This document shows positions 26,195 through 34,228 of a DNA stretch of 64,000 nucleotides, piece after piece (the stretch's first letter is position 1; every line of letters begins with the position of its first letter). Below the pieces are notes generated by a model. It had not been told where the DNA came from, ran no database searches, and saw nothing but the letters and a program-made list of their open reading frames with translations. The position numbers and the translations under genes were made by a program. This stretch comes from Saccharicrinis sp963663905 (GTDB lineage: Bacteria > Bacteroidota > Bacteroidia > Bacteroidales > Marinilabiliaceae), in the NCBI GenBank assembly GCA_963663905.2, contig OY760657.1, positions 3,844,001 through 3,908,000 on the forward strand. The letters run 5' to 3'.

Positions 26195-27472
26195 TTACAA
26201 ATTGTTGGTTAAAAATAACACCATTTTTTCAATAGCTCTCTGACAAACCGGACAAAATCCTTCTGCCTCATTAGTTTTCATTCTGCAATCTATCATCGGA
26301 CGATAAATACCCTTTGCCACATATCCTCCTCCTTCGTAAACACCTACTGTATTATTATACTTTTCTTCTACAGGAGTAGGCACTGAGATATTTGAATCCA
26401 CCATATCCTTCCACTTACTATCAAAATCTACTAAAGTTGTAAGGTTTGGTTGCCATGGCTCAATCTTTTGATTAAAGTAGTCGTTATAACTGGTTGACGA
26501 AGTATAATATTCATCTCCCAAACCTGCAAATCCATGACCGAATTCATGAACACAAACAACCATTGATTTTTCATTATCTACCGAGGTCAGTGAAAAATGA
26601 TTATAAATTCCACCACCTCCGTACTTGGTTGTATTTGCCAATACATAAATCTGATCATAAGGCACTACTCCTGCATAATCACGAATCAAGAACGTATGCT
26701 CGCTCTCCAGATAACGATCTGAGTTTAACGTATTGAAGCTGGATTTAAGAGCTGTATTTTTCCAAATATCTTTACGAGGATCAGTCATTCCCGAATCATC
26801 AGAAACCACATCTACTGCCCAAATATTAAACTTTGTTTTTAACGACTTAAAAGGTTCTTGTATAAATAAAAAGTCAGTTAGTCGCTTCACATCATTATGA
26901 AACTTATCCATCTCTTCCTTTGTGTATCCATCACCGACAAAAACAATATCAACGCAGTCTTTTGCATCTCCATTATCAACCAACTTATGATATTTCACAT
27001 TAGGTGCAGCCGATTTCTTAATCGAGTATTCAACTGGATCAATATTAACTTCCAGCAAAGAGTAAAACTCACCTTCTCTTGTTCTTTTTTCAATTGCAAC
27101 ATTTACCTTATGTTTTGGGAAAGGAACTAAAATACTCTGTTGAAAAGCTTTATCAATAACCATGGCCTCTTCAGTAGTCTGCCATTCTTCAAACAAAGTA
27201 CAAAAGCCTCTCGAATACAGAACTTCATTTCTTAAGGTATCTTTAACGGTCACCCGAAATTCTCCGTAATTAAATACATCAGCAGATTTTGGCGAACCTC
27301 CCCAAAAAGGCTCTTTTTTCAATTCAAATATTGCTGCTTTTGTTTCTTTATTATTTCCGCTAAGCACAAAATCAATCCTTAATGAACCATCTGAAAAAAT
27401 GCTATCACTTTGAGATTTAACAGATGGATTTACGAACAATATTATACTCAGAATAAAAAATAAGTATCTCAT
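26195..27472 (-). CDS. Secreted M64 family metallopeptidase (IgA peptidase-like)
   Basis: A 425-residue protein with a signal peptide (1-20, ending VKSQ). An N-terminal beta-rich domain (about 25-150, the M64_N type) is followed by the catalytic domain beginning VDIVFVGDGYTKEEMDKFH. The zinc site is HEFGHGFAGLGDEY, which supplies two His, the catalytic Glu and the distal acidic ligand. The C-terminus has a CRMKTNEAEGFCPVC cysteine motif common in the family. The family includes the Clostridium IgA protease, but Bacteroidota members have no proven substrate. It is divergent from the MscS gene over a 114 bp gap. Confidence 0.9.
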   Translation of the reverse strand: MRYLFFILSIILFVNPSVKSQSDSIFSDGSLRIDFVLSGNNKETKAAIFELKKEPFWGGSPKSADVFNYGEFRVTVKDTLRNEVLYSRGFCTLFEEWQTTEEAMVIDKAFQQSILVPFPKHKVNVAIEKRTREGEFYSLLEVNIDPVEYSIKKSAAPNVKYHKLVDNGDAKDCVDIVFVGDGYTKEEMDKFHNDVKRLTDFLFIQEPFKSLKTKFNIWAVDVVSDDSGMTDPRKDIWKNTALKSSFNTLNSDRYLESEHTFLIRDYAGVVPYDQIYVLANTTKYGGGGIYNHFSLTSVDNEKSMVVCVHEFGHGFAGLGDEYYTSSTSYNDYFNQKIEPWQPNLTTLVDFDSKWKDMVDSNISVPTPVEEKYNNTVGVYEGGGYVAKGIYRPMIDCRMKTNEAEGFCPVCQRAIEKMVLFLTNNL

Positions 27473-27494
27473 ATAAATTAAATTTTAACTTTTT

Positions 27495-27502
27495 TATTTT
27501 TG
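27495..27502 (+). promoter_or_regulatory. Possible -7 element for the MscS gene
   Basis: TATTTTTG fits TAnnTTTG and lies 84 bp ahead of the ATG in the divergent gap. The surrounding T-rich DNA makes a chance match likely enough to keep confidence low. Confidence 0.35.
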
Positions 27503-27586
27503 TAAAAATAATGAAACACAAATGAATAAAACCTGAGATATTGCATTTGACAACAATTTATATCTCATAGAACCAAACATTGTTAT

Positions 27587-28894
27587 ATGATTCAATTACA
27601 ATCACTAGAAGATACTATTAAAGAAATCAAACCTGAAACACTACTTAGTTCATTCGAAGATATCCTAAAAAAGATCGGTATCAACGAAGAACTAACCTCA
27701 TATATTACTGTATTTACTTTTTCTGCACTTGTGTTAATTGTTGCAAAACTTGCTCATATCATTACTACACGATATTTAGTGAGATACGTGGAACGTTTTA
27801 TGCAGAAAACAAAGTCGAAATACGATGATTATTTTGTTAAAAGAAAACTAATTAGTCGCGCTGCATACATAATTCCGGCTATTATCATCTACTCTTCTTT
27901 AGATATTGTTTTTGGTCAGTTTGAAAGTCTGAATAATATTCTGCACAGCCTGGTTGCCATATACTTCATCTTTATTGTTATTTTATTATCAGATTCCTTC
28001 CTTAAATCAATCGGAGACGTATATGAAACACTTCCTCACAGTGTAGAAAGACCTATAAAAGGTTATTTGCAAGGATTTCAACTGGCTATTATTTTAATTG
28101 GAATATTGATTACAATATCGATTATTCTAAACATTAAACTAACAACCGTTTTCACAGGACTAGGAGCTGTTGCTGCTGTATTATTACTTGTATTTAAAGA
28201 TACCATACTAGGATTTGTTGCCAGTATTCAGTTATCGGCAAACAATATGGTTAAACCTGGAGACTGGATTGAAATGCCTTCACACAAGGCTGATGGCACC
28301 GTACTTGAAATGACATTAAATACAGTTAAAGTTCAAAATTGGGATAAAACCATTTCTACAATTCCAACCTATGCTTTAGTAAGCGAGAGTTTTAAAAACT
28401 GGAAGGGAATGGAGGAGTCTGGTGGCCGAAGAATAAAGAGAGCCATCAACATAGATATGAACTCTGTAAAATTTTGCACTGATGAAATGATTTCTAAGTT
28501 TAAAAAAGTTCATGTTTTAAAAGAATATATACACGACAAACTTATTGAACTAGATAAGCATAACGAACGATTTGATATTGATGATACATTTCCTATCAAT
28601 GGTAGAAAACTAACCAACTTAGGTATGTTCAGAAAGTATCTTGAAGGTTATTTACGAAACCACCCTATGATTCATGAGAACATGACTTTTCTTGTACGTC
28701 ACTTACAACCTACGGAAAAAGGTATTCCAATTGAAATATATGTTTTCAGTAAAGATCAGGCATGGGCTAATTACGAATCAATACAGGCAGACATTTTTGA
28801 TCATATTTTAGCCGTTTTACCTCAATTTGAATTAAAAGTGTATCAATTTCCAACCAATCAAGACAATAAATCTACATTTTTACTAAACGAATAA
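27587..28894 (+). CDS. Mechanosensitive ion channel, MscS family (YbdG/MscM-like)
   Basis: A 435-residue channel with five or so membrane helices (between about 35 and 205). The pore helix is the Gly/Ala-rich FTGLGAVAAVLLLVFKDTI stretch, followed by the beta domain SANNMVKPGDWIEMPSHKADGTV and the conserved ISTIPTYALVSESFKNW. A C-terminal mixed domain of about 150 residues is present. The spacing and the KADGTV insert resemble YbdG (MscM) more than MscS itself. It protects against osmotic downshock. No operon partner is visible. Confidence 0.9.
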   Translation: MIQLQSLEDTIKEIKPETLLSSFEDILKKIGINEELTSYITVFTFSALVLIVAKLAHIITTRYLVRYVERFMQKTKSKYDDYFVKRKLISRAAYIIPAIIIYSSLDIVFGQFESLNNILHSLVAIYFIFIVILLSDSFLKSIGDVYETLPHSVERPIKGYLQGFQLAIILIGILITISIILNIKLTTVFTGLGAVAAVLLLVFKDTILGFVASIQLSANNMVKPGDWIEMPSHKADGTVLEMTLNTVKVQNWDKTISTIPTYALVSESFKNWKGMEESGGRRIKRAINIDMNSVKFCTDEMISKFKKVHVLKEYIHDKLIELDKHNERFDIDDTFPINGRKLTNLGMFRKYLEGYLRNHPMIHENMTFLVRHLQPTEKGIPIEIYVFSKDQAWANYESIQADIFDHILAVLPQFELKVYQFPTNQDNKSTFLLNE

Positions 28895-29119
28895 AATATT
28901 TAACACTACAAAAACATCTACATAAATCTATTTAATAAGGACTTAACAGAATCTATTCTTACTTCAAATAGCAACTTTCAATTCGTAGTTAATAAAATTT
29001 AATATTTTATTAATATGACATTAATTATTGAATATCTATTAATATATTTATAATTTCGCACCGAATTAAAAGATAATCCCGTATATTATTTACATATTAT
29101 AAGTTCAAGTAACACACAA

Positions 29120-29584
29120 ATGGAAAATAGCCAACAAATTGATCATTTAGATAAGAAGATACTTTCTCTGATCACGAAAAACGCGCGAATCCCCTTTTTG
29201 GAAGTAGCTCGTGAGTGTAAAGTATCTGGTGCTGCTATACATCAAAGAATTCAGCGTCTTATGAATCTTGGAGTTATCAAAGGTTCTGAGTTCGTTATTA
29301 ATCCTACTAAGATTGGATTTCACACATGTGCTTTTATGGGTATCTTCCTTGAAAAAGCAAGTCTGTTTGACACAGTAGTAGAACAATTAAAAGAAATCCC
29401 GGAGATTGTTGAGTGTCATTATACAACCGGTCAATATGCAATCTTTATTAAGATATATGCTAAAAACAATGAAGATTTAAAAAGAATGCTTCACGACAAG
29501 CTTCAATCTATTGAAGGCATTTCTTCAACTGAAACTATTATTTCACTTGAAGAAACATTTAAACGCCAGTTACCTATTGACTAA
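29120..29584 (+). CDS. Lrp/AsnC family transcriptional regulator
   Basis: A 154-residue regulator. An N-terminal helix-turn-helix (about 9-60, LDKKILSLITKNARIPFLE to CKVSGAAIHQRIQRL) is followed by the RAM/AsnC ligand domain (about 70-148), with the effector-site loop CHYTTGQYAIFIKI. These proteins form octamers and respond to amino acids. Neighbours give no clear target. It is flanked by a 225 bp AT-rich upstream gap and a strong terminator, so it is monocistronic. Confidence 0.93.
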   Translation: MENSQQIDHLDKKILSLITKNARIPFLEVARECKVSGAAIHQRIQRLMNLGVIKGSEFVINPTKIGFHTCAFMGIFLEKASLFDTVVEQLKEIPEIVECHYTTGQYAIFIKIYAKNNEDLKRMLHDKLQSIEGISSTETIISLEETFKRQLPID

Positions 29585-29590
29585 ATATAA

Positions 29591-29619
29591 AAATGCCGGA
29601 CAAAAACTATCCGGCATTT
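29591..29619. terminator. Terminator after the Lrp gene
   Basis: A 10-bp perfect stem (AAATGCCGGA and complement at 29610-29619), 9-nt loop, T-rich on the right and A-rich on the left. It sits between convergent genes and can serve both. Confidence 0.88.
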
Positions 29620-29647
29620 TAATTTATATCTTAATTCGTTAGAACAT

Positions 29648-30214
29648 CTATAATTTCCACTCTCCGGTAATAATCTTTTGCAAGGGCTTGATAAACTTAT
29701 TAAAGTTTAATATCAGCAAATTAATAAGAGGATCATTTTTTACAATGGTCATATAGTTATCCTCATTTATCTCCATCAAAACTTTTCTTTCATATTTACT
29801 ATTGGCAGTCGATAATACCAAGTGAGGTAGAATTGTAGACGTTGCCTGAATTTTATATTCCTCCTCCTTAATTATTCCTTCTGAAATTATACGAGGATAA
29901 ATCTCAAAAAAGTTGTAAGTGCTATCTCCTAAGTAAAGATTGAATGAAAGATTTTGAACCAGTGGCACCTGAAAATAAAAATTAAAGGTTTCATCAGGAT
30001 CAATAACATGCATCGAAACAAAATTATTATGCATATTATCCGGAGTATAATGAACCATCCACTTAATATCGTTATTATCTGCAAACTGATCTTTAAGTCC
30101 TAACCATATTAGTAACCTGGGCCAAACAACCAAATTAAAGTGGTCGCTCCAATCATTCTGTTCTTTTAATATCTGGATATTTTCAAACGTCAAATCTATT
30201 ATTGGGATCTTCAT
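29648..30214 (-). CDS. Conserved hypothetical protein
   Basis: A 188-residue protein from ATG 30214 (MKIPIIDLTFENIQI). A longer frame starts at a TTG (30253) with 13 Lys- and Ile-rich residues and is not preferred. I do not recognise the family. It is predicted soluble, acidic to neutral, rich in Asn, Phe and Tyr, with an aromatic WSDHFNLVVWPRLLIWLGL stretch near the N-terminus and alternating beta-like segments in the middle. There is no signal peptide or membrane helix. It lies alone between the Lrp terminator and the split nucleotidase pair on the same strand. Confidence 0.65.
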   Translation of the reverse strand: MKIPIIDLTFENIQILKEQNDWSDHFNLVVWPRLLIWLGLKDQFADNNDIKWMVHYTPDNMHNNFVSMHVIDPDETFNFYFQVPLVQNLSFNLYLGDSTYNFFEIYPRIISEGIIKEEEYKIQATSTILPHLVLSTANSKYERKVLMEINEDNYMTIVKNDPLINLLILNFNKFIKPLQKIITGEWKL

Positions 30215-30342
30215 CTGTTTATTTTTTGTTTTTACTAGTAAGATATAAATCAACCCAATAGATCATCTTGCTATATAATAAAGGATAACCCTTGGTTTGT
30301 TACCTCTAATTTTAATTTGCATCAAAATACTCAACAAAAATA

Positions 30343-31248
30343 TTACAATTGCTTATGATAAGCCAATCTTTGAGTATTTTTATCGCTACTAAAAACAATA
30401 TCAATTCTTCCCAATTTTACTCCAGCCCAACCAGTTTGATTAATAACTACATCTTTTCCGGTTTTGTTTTTAACAATAGTTGGTTCGTCTAAAAAGGTAT
30501 GAGTATGTCCTCCTAATATTAAATCAATAAACTCGGTATTTTTTGCAACATCCAAGTCACATACCTTATCGCTATCGTAATTATATCCTAAATGAGATAA
30601 TGCTATAACATAATCACAACCTTCTTCATTCTTCAAATATCCAGCAACCTTATCCCCAACCTCAATTGGATCATTATATTGAATATCTTTATATTTACTT
30701 GGATCTACTAAGCCGTGTAACTCAATACCCAAACCTATAATTCCAATTTTAACTCCGCCTTTTTCAATTATCTTATATGGCTGTGTAAGATCCTTAAGTA
30801 TGCTATTTTCTAAACCATAGTTACTATTAATAAAAGGAAATTCAGCTTTCTTTAATTGCTTTGCCAACTCCTCTACTCCATTATCAAACTCATGATTCCC
30901 AATGGTAGATGCATCGTACTGCATCATATTCATTAATTTAATATCCAGTTCCCCTTTATAAAAATTAAAATATGGGGTTCCCTGAAAGATATCTCCCGAA
31001 TCCAATAACAAAACATGATCTTCGTTATTCCTGATTTGCTTTATTAAAGCTGACCTTCGAGCAAAGCCTCCCTGATTAGGATATTTGCTATGATCTTTTG
31101 GAAAAGGATCAATATGACTATGTACGTCATTAGTATGAAGAATTGTAATAGTTACTTCTTTATCCGATAACTTACATGAAGGTAAAACCAGTGTTCCTGC
31201 TGCTGCACCAAGAGCAATATTTTTTAAAAAATTTCTTCTACTCGTCAT
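30343..31248 (-). CDS. 5'-nucleotidase N-terminal metallophosphoesterase (UshA domain), Tat-exported
   Basis: A 301-residue calcineurin-like phosphoesterase. The N-terminus MTSRRNFLKNIALGAAAG carries a twin-arginine signal, ending in a possible lipobox (VLPSC). Metal ligands are visible in ILHTNDVHSH, LLDSGDIFQG, IGNHEFDNG and ILGGHTHTF. This corresponds only to the metallophosphatase half of UshA/5'-nucleotidase. The nucleotide-binding half is the next gene upstream (31253-32014), with only 4 bp between them. The two products probably work together on extracellular nucleotides or sugar nucleotides. The gene order is reversed relative to a fused protein. Confidence 0.9.
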   Translation of the reverse strand: MTSRRNFLKNIALGAAAGTLVLPSCKLSDKEVTITILHTNDVHSHIDPFPKDHSKYPNQGGFARRSALIKQIRNNEDHVLLLDSGDIFQGTPYFNFYKGELDIKLMNMMQYDASTIGNHEFDNGVEELAKQLKKAEFPFINSNYGLENSILKDLTQPYKIIEKGGVKIGIIGLGIELHGLVDPSKYKDIQYNDPIEVGDKVAGYLKNEEGCDYVIALSHLGYNYDSDKVCDLDVAKNTEFIDLILGGHTHTFLDEPTIVKNKTGKDVVINQTGWAGVKLGRIDIVFSSDKNTQRLAYHKQL

Positions 31249-31252
31249 AATC

Positions 31253-32014
31253 TCAATCTATTTTTACTCTTCCATCAATTTCACACACCGCCTTATCACC
31301 ATTATCAGAAAGTCCTTCAATATATTCTATTATAGCTTCCCTGATTTTACTACCTATCATTTCACGTTTAATAGGATTTATTATCATTGAGAAATAATCA
31401 CCTCCATTGGCTAAGTAATCTGATGTAGCTAAATAATAAATCTTATTTACATCCAATGGCTTATCCCCAATTGTAAGCTTTTTTATTTTCTTATCCTTAA
31501 TTTCCAATCTGGCTCCGCTTATCCCTTCTCCATTTGTAGCACTAATATGCTCAAAAAACTCCTTTATATTTTTACCTGACAGTGTTAATACAACTATCTG
31601 GTTTTCAAAAGGCATCACTTCAAAAACATTTCTTACTGCTATTTCTCCCTGTGGCAACGAAGCTCTTAAACCCCTTATATTCATCAATGTAATTAAAGGT
31701 AAAGTATCCGCATTATTAGCCTTTAAATAATCATGTGCTCTTTCTTGTATTATGTCCGATACGAAATTCGACAACGGACTTTCAGGGAAATAAGCAACAA
31801 GCTCTTTCTCACTATAACCGATAACCCTGTTCATTTGTTTATCAATATCTTCCCTGAATGGATCTACATAATTTGCCAATATAGTGTCAGCAACAAGTGT
31901 ACTATCTACCTTAATTAAACTACCTGATATATTTTTAATATTAACTTTTTGCTTACAACCTGTAATTAGAATTATTGCAAGCAAGAAGATATACAAACCA
32001 CCTTTTAACTTCAT
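31253..32014 (-). CDS. 5'-nucleotidase C-terminal domain lipoprotein (UshA C-domain)
   Basis: A 253-residue lipoprotein with signal GLYIFLLAIILITGC (lipobox Cys near residue 20). The rest matches the C-terminal 5_nucleotid_C domain: SPLSNFVSDIIQERA, ITLMNIRGLRASLPQGEI (the Asn-Arg-Gly loop) and YYLATSDYLANGGDYFS, where the GGD and aromatic residues stack the nucleobase. No metallophosphatase motifs are present. It is followed 4 bp later by the phosphatase half. It is probably anchored to the inner or outer membrane and supplies substrate binding. A -7 promoter element lies 31 bp upstream. Confidence 0.9.
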   Translation of the reverse strand: MKLKGGLYIFLLAIILITGCKQKVNIKNISGSLIKVDSTLVADTILANYVDPFREDIDKQMNRVIGYSEKELVAYFPESPLSNFVSDIIQERAHDYLKANNADTLPLITLMNIRGLRASLPQGEIAVRNVFEVMPFENQIVVLTLSGKNIKEFFEHISATNGEGISGARLEIKDKKIKKLTIGDKPLDVNKIYYLATSDYLANGGDYFSMIINPIKREMIGSKIREAIIEYIEGLSDNGDKAVCEIDGRVKID

Positions 32015-32044
32015 TATGTTATATACATTTATTTAACTACGCAA

Positions 32045-32052
32045 CAAAAATA
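32045..32052 (-). promoter_or_regulatory. Bacteroidota -7 element for the split nucleotidase operon
   Basis: Minus-strand TATTTTTG, 31 bp ahead of the ATG of the 5'-nucleotidase C-domain gene. Confidence 0.55.
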
Positions 32053-32130
32053 CATTAATATTCTAATATTTAACAAATAATTATCTTAAGCAGATGTTAA
32101 CAAATCTTATCGACCAGTTGGTACAAAAAA

Positions 32131-32151
32131 AGGCTTTCTTAACGAAAGCCT
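32131..32151 (-). terminator. Terminator
   Basis: An 8-bp stem (AGGCTTTC and its complement) with a 5-nt loop. On the minus strand it is followed by seven T residues, so it ends transcription of the 32180-32890 gene. Confidence 0.85.
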
Positions 32152-32179
32152 CATGAATATTTAAATGCTAATAATCTAA

Positions 32180-32890
32180 CTAAATCTGTTCATAATATTT
32201 CTTCTTTATTTCTTGGAGCATTTTTAAATCAATCTTTGGATTATATATACGTATCATATCTTCTATTGCAAAGTTATTATGAAAATGACCTAATGCTGCA
32301 TCAAAGAAACTACCCTCATAGTTATATTTAACCTTTTGAGTTAACACCTGAAACTCAGACCATTTATAAAAATTAGGGATTGTTATATAACCATGATCTT
32401 TTTCAACCAAATCAAGATAAATTCCCTCTTCAATCTTTTTCAAATAATAGAACTTCTTAATTCTGATTAAACCAATACCTTCAATCTTTTTTGATGGTTT
32501 CTTTTTAAACTCAAATCCCTGATCTATGAAACAAGCCTGTAAATCTTTAATCTGATCGTAAGATTCCAAATGACGCACCCTTATGATATGATAGGTTTTA
32601 TTAAAAATAGTAACAGTACCAGCATCTGCATGAAATCTTGATGGAAAGTATTTTTCAATATTAACTCTGGCTCTGGTTACTTCCTCCAACGTATATAATT
32701 TATCCACTACAAGATAAATGTACAAAGGCCTTGAGTCAACAGGAGATTCACTATAATAATGAAAAAATCCGGGGAAAGGCTCAGGAGCTTCCAAAACAAA
32801 AGTATTAGGCATTATTTTGTCATCCATAGTAACCAATTGCTCTGATTTTAAAAGGTTACCATATCTTTCTAATATATCTGAACTTGTCAT
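32180..32890 (-). CDS. Conserved hypothetical protein
   Basis: A 236-residue soluble protein that I cannot place. It begins MTSSDILERYGNLL, has an early Pro- and aromatic-rich segment (LEAPEPFPGFFHYYSESP, about 32-49), a central basic region (FEFKKKPSKKIEGIG) and a C-terminal half rich in Tyr, Phe and Lys with alternating strands. No membrane helix, signal or metal motif is evident. Codon use looks like its neighbours. It has its own terminator and a 474 bp upstream region with repeats and palindromes, so it is transcribed alone. Confidence 0.65.
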   Translation of the reverse strand: MTSSDILERYGNLLKSEQLVTMDDKIMPNTFVLEAPEPFPGFFHYYSESPVDSRPLYIYLVVDKLYTLEEVTRARVNIEKYFPSRFHADAGTVTIFNKTYHIIRVRHLESYDQIKDLQACFIDQGFEFKKKPSKKIEGIGLIRIKKFYYLKKIEEGIYLDLVEKDHGYITIPNFYKWSEFQVLTQKVKYNYEGSFFDAALGHFHNNFAIEDMIRIYNPKIDLKMLQEIKKKYYEQI

Positions 32891-32984
32891 AACGGTTAAA
32901 TTTTTTAGGTTCCACCTTTATAAGTTACAAAAAATATCTTTAGAAAATCAAATTATATCTCAATGTTATTTATGCAATGATTCT

Positions 32985-33017
32985 AGTCGGGTCTGAGTCG
33001 GGATGCAGTCGAGGCTG
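32985..33017 (+). repeat. 11-bp repeat array, left
   Basis: Three head-to-tail 11-bp units all beginning AGTCG, in exact 11-bp register. Confidence 0.75.
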
Positions 33018-33052
33018 CTATGATACAAAGTCATATCTATTTCATATAAAAG

Positions 33053-33099
33053 TCATACTAAACTCACTAATTAGTGAGTTTGGTGTGAGTTTAGTATGA
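33053..33099. repeat. Nested palindromes with alternative pairings
   Basis: A 15-bp inverted repeat (33053-33067 with 33085-33099) contains a perfect 22-bp palindrome (33060-33081). The right-arm core GTGAGTTT occurs twice, so the left arm can pair with either copy but not both. Confidence 0.85.
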
Positions 33100-33126
33100 A
33101 CAATATATCACCCAAATCTAACTATG

Positions 33127-33159
33127 AATCGACGTTGTCTCGAAGCTGTTACGAAGCTG
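33127..33159 (+). repeat. 11-bp repeat array, right
   Basis: Three head-to-tail 11-bp units sharing CGA and a terminal TTG or CTG with the left array. The last two share the 8-mer CGAAGCTG. Confidence 0.65.
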
Positions 33160-33283
33160 TTATACAGCAGCTGTGAATGCAATGTCATTAAGTTGAGATT
33201 TTTAACAAAAAAAAAGTTGCAAACTCAAACCAGTACAATACCTGACGCAGGTTTATCATTTGTGCCTTTATATTATTTTTCTT

Positions 33284-33308
33284 AACCAAACATCATTGGT
33301 TGCCAATG
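33284..33308. repeat. Overlapping short hairpins downstream of yaaA
   Basis: AACCAA (33284-33289) can pair with TTGGTT (33296-33301), or CATTGG (33294-33299) with CCAATG (33303-33308). The two structures exclude each other. Confidence 0.5.
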
Positions 33309-33364
33309 AGGCATGAAAAATATCCAGAATAAATTTACAACAAACCAATAAAAGAAGTAGTATA

Positions 33365-34135
33365 TTAATGATCGCGTGTAAACACAGGACTCAACTCTGT
33401 TGACAATTGATTATTGTAAAAGTAACCTTCCAAATCAAAAGCCCTTAAATCTTCTGGATTTGTAATATTATTTTGAATTATAAAACGGGTCATTAAACCA
33501 CGAGCTTTCTTAGCATAGATACTAATGATTTTATATTTACCATCCTTAAGATCTTTAAACTCAGGAGAAATAACAGGAGCCTTAATCTTTTTAGGATTTA
33601 CTGATTTGTAATACTCATTAGATGCTAAATTGATTAAAACCTGATGATTGCTTTCTTCAATATCAGAATTTAAAGCATCAGTAATTTTACTCCCCCAGAA
33701 TTCATAAAGGTTTTTATTGGATTCCAATGGCAATTTAGTTCCCATCTCTAATCTATAAGGTAAGATTAAATCCAAAGGTCGTAAAACACCATACAAACCA
33801 GATAAAATGCGTAGTTTATCTTGAGCAACTTCAACATCTTGCTCAGATAATGTATCTGCTTTTATACCATTATAAACCTCACCATTGAAAGCAAACAAAG
33901 CCTGTTTTGCTATTGATTTTTCGAAAGGATAATGCCAATCCTGATAACGATTATAATTTAAATCAGCCAGTTTTTGACTAATCTTCATTAACGCTCCTAA
34001 ATCATTTGGCTTATAATTCTTTAGTTCATTAACAATTTGCTGAGGCTCCTCAATAAAACGAAACTCACTATATTTTTCGGTAGTAGTTGGATTTTCAAAA
34101 TCAAGAGCTTTGGCCGGAGATATAATAATTTGCAT
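33365..34135 (-). CDS. yaaA: YaaA family peroxide-stress protein
   Basis: A 256-residue protein of the DUF328/UPF0246 family. It begins MQIIISPAKALDF and has the conserved ALFAFNGEVYNGIKADTL, RILSGLYGVLRPLDLILPYRLEMG and INLASNEYYKSV blocks, plus KKARGLMTRFII near the C-terminus. E. coli YaaA limits free iron and DNA damage during hydrogen peroxide stress, and the fold binds DNA. Length and motifs are complete. It follows the rlmD gene on the same strand after a 93 bp gap. Confidence 0.95.
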   Translation of the reverse strand: MQIIISPAKALDFENPTTTEKYSEFRFIEEPQQIVNELKNYKPNDLGALMKISQKLADLNYNRYQDWHYPFEKSIAKQALFAFNGEVYNGIKADTLSEQDVEVAQDKLRILSGLYGVLRPLDLILPYRLEMGTKLPLESNKNLYEFWGSKITDALNSDIEESNHQVLINLASNEYYKSVNPKKIKAPVISPEFKDLKDGKYKIISIYAKKARGLMTRFIIQNNITNPEDLRAFDLEGYFYNNQLSTELSPVFTRDH

Positions 34136-34228
34136 ACTAATAAATTCTTTTTACAATATAACTTAACGTTTTACAAATGGTTCATTAACACCTATACCTA
34201 CATCCCCTGCCAAGACAATTTATTTGGT

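Larger units (their letters stand above)
32891..33364. other. Noncoding region with 11-bp repeats and nested palindromes
   Basis: There is no gene in these 474 bp. From 32985 to 33017 lie three adjacent 11-bp units (AGTCGGGTCTG, AGTCGGGATGC, AGTCGAGGCTG), and from 33127 to 33159 three more related units (AATCGACGTTG, TCTCGAAGCTG, TTACGAAGCTG). Between them is an AT-rich core with overlapping palindromes. The repeats are richer in G and C than the surroundings. A second overlapping hairpin pair lies at 33284-33308. Function is unknown. A decayed mobile element, a regulator-binding cluster or a small RNA gene are all possible. Confidence 0.6.

Noticed and set aside
32985..33159. Possible CRISPR array
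   Set aside because: Units are only 11 bp with no spacers of uniform length, and no cas gene is in the window.
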